NCBI GenBank assembly: GCA_001839685.1
Contig: MLAK01001455.1
Coordinates: 1 to 15,174 of the forward strand
DNA: 15,174 nucleotides
Direction: 5' to 3'
DNA from: Tritrichomonas foetus
Taxonomy: Eukaryota; Parabasalia; Tritrichomonadida; Tritrichomonadidae
Below are positions 14,650 to 15,174 of the stretch, one piece after another. Positions within the stretch are counted from its first letter, which is position 1; every line of letters begins with the position of its first letter. A model generated the notes under the pieces. That model did no database searches and had not been told where the DNA came from. It saw only the letters and a program-made list of their open reading frames with translations. The position numbers and the translations under genes are program-made.

Positions 14650-15174
14650 CTAAATTGTGAACATGGGAAAAGAACTAATTCTTACCCTTATCTTCAAAAT
14701 AATACAATATTTTGATTGACAGTATGACCATTTGATATTAAGAATCATTATTACTTTCCCCAATATAAGCCTTTCCTTTGAGTTATCTGTTATCAACATT
14801 ATAGTCAATTTTTTCGATATAAACAACATAAAAGTTTGCTTCTTCACTTCATAAATTGACAACATGGAATTTCATGTTTTCAGCAGACTGTCCATCTGGT
14901 AATTTATAATCATTTTTGATGATATGTGAAAGAATAGCATTCATGTGATTAAGATAAAAATACATATCAGAAATAAAAGAACTGAGTCAAATGATTGGTT
15001 TGTCAATTTCCATAATTTAAGAAACATAATAATAGATGTGCTAGTTTTCACAATCATTCACATAGAATTCTTGATTCACAACAATTCTAATTTTGTTGAT
15101 CTGCAAAATAAATTGACAAAACAAAGCACAACTAAGCGAACATATAAAACAAACAAAAACATATAAAACAAACA

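Larger units (their letters stand above)
13863..15060 (-). pseudogene. Long decayed gene of unrecognised family
   Basis: Reading the - strand right to left, broken frames give a coherent protein over about 1.2 kb. From about 14980: SDMYFYLNHMNAILSHIIKN, then KLPDGQSAENMKFHVVNL, a stop, SEEANFYVVYIEKIDYNVDN, a stop, LKGKAYIGES. After a gap comes EVFIDLEDYQELLIFFNENI and SFVEYNDVYVLYQ. A 35-bp insertion and frame change follow, then YDDPSNFDVTGTIIVQSS and SIDIPDQRYVPNLNITISN, VIFLGYKTSIYKIIIKVESS, and a stop near 14232. The same frame continues with NYSQIRNCHFLSCVERLL, VGWKSFTPITEFEYC and HELLLPPEETSYDKIFGI, shifts near 14020 to LYDMLVPDKYDDVTGANNY, and ends about 13863. At least three stops and four frame changes make it a pseudogene. 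No family recognised; it may extend past the window edge. Confidence 0.6.

Noticed and set aside
1..15174. tRNA, rRNA, CRISPR or bacterial operon features
   Set aside because: No cloverleaf-like segments, conserved rRNA blocks or spaced repeat arrays were seen, and gene content and spacing are eukaryotic. Small structured RNAs could still be missed by eye.

Overview
This window looks like nuclear DNA of a parabasalid protist (trichomonad); Tritrichomonas foetus or a close relative is the best guess, and Trichomonas vaginalis-type relatives are not excluded. The reasons are: very AT-rich intergenic DNA; compact, nearly intron-free protein genes; initiator-like TCACA/TCACT elements 5-30 bases upstream of several ATGs; UAAA overlapping several stop codons (the trichomonad polyadenylation signal); and one ultra-short intron. 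The gene set (ER Hsp70, Rab, AP-2 alpha, Tctex1 dynein light chain) is plainly eukaryotic. The species call is inference.

Layout. Positions 1-2160 hold decayed protein-coding DNA on the + strand: a frameshifted large-GTPase-like pseudogene (about 241-1260, perhaps to 1577) and an unrecognised decayed fragment (1719-2140). Then come BiP/Hsp70 (2595-4547, +), an orphan 306-residue protein (5099-6019, +), a Rab5-like GTPase (6607-7215, -), a TPR protein resembling TTC29 (7546-8913, -), a Tctex1-family dynein light chain split by a 25-nt intron (9295-9652, -), the AP-2 alpha adaptin (9956-12697, +) and a small single-RRM protein (13226-13600, -). From about 13860 to the right edge there is another long decayed gene on the - strand, of unrecognised family, carrying a 35-bp insertion that looks like a template-switch event and a 24-bp perfect palindrome. 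The live genes are therefore flanked on both sides by degenerate coding DNA.

Functional themes. BiP, Rab5-like and AP-2 alpha belong to the secretory and endocytic systems. The TTC29-like protein and the Tctex1 light chain are neighbours on the same strand and both point to dynein or axoneme biology, consistent with a flagellate. There is no sign of operons: each gene has its own upstream region and the genes are 300-550 bp apart.

Most notable is the Tctex1 gene. A plain ORF search recovers only its second exon, truncated at an internal Met. Reading through a 25-nt GT...CTAATCCCAG intron restores a 110-residue protein that matches the family from end to end. Other points are a non-canonical BiP C-terminus (VGEL), a divergent BiP interdomain linker, and loss of the lysine-rich phosphoinositide patch in AP-2 alpha.
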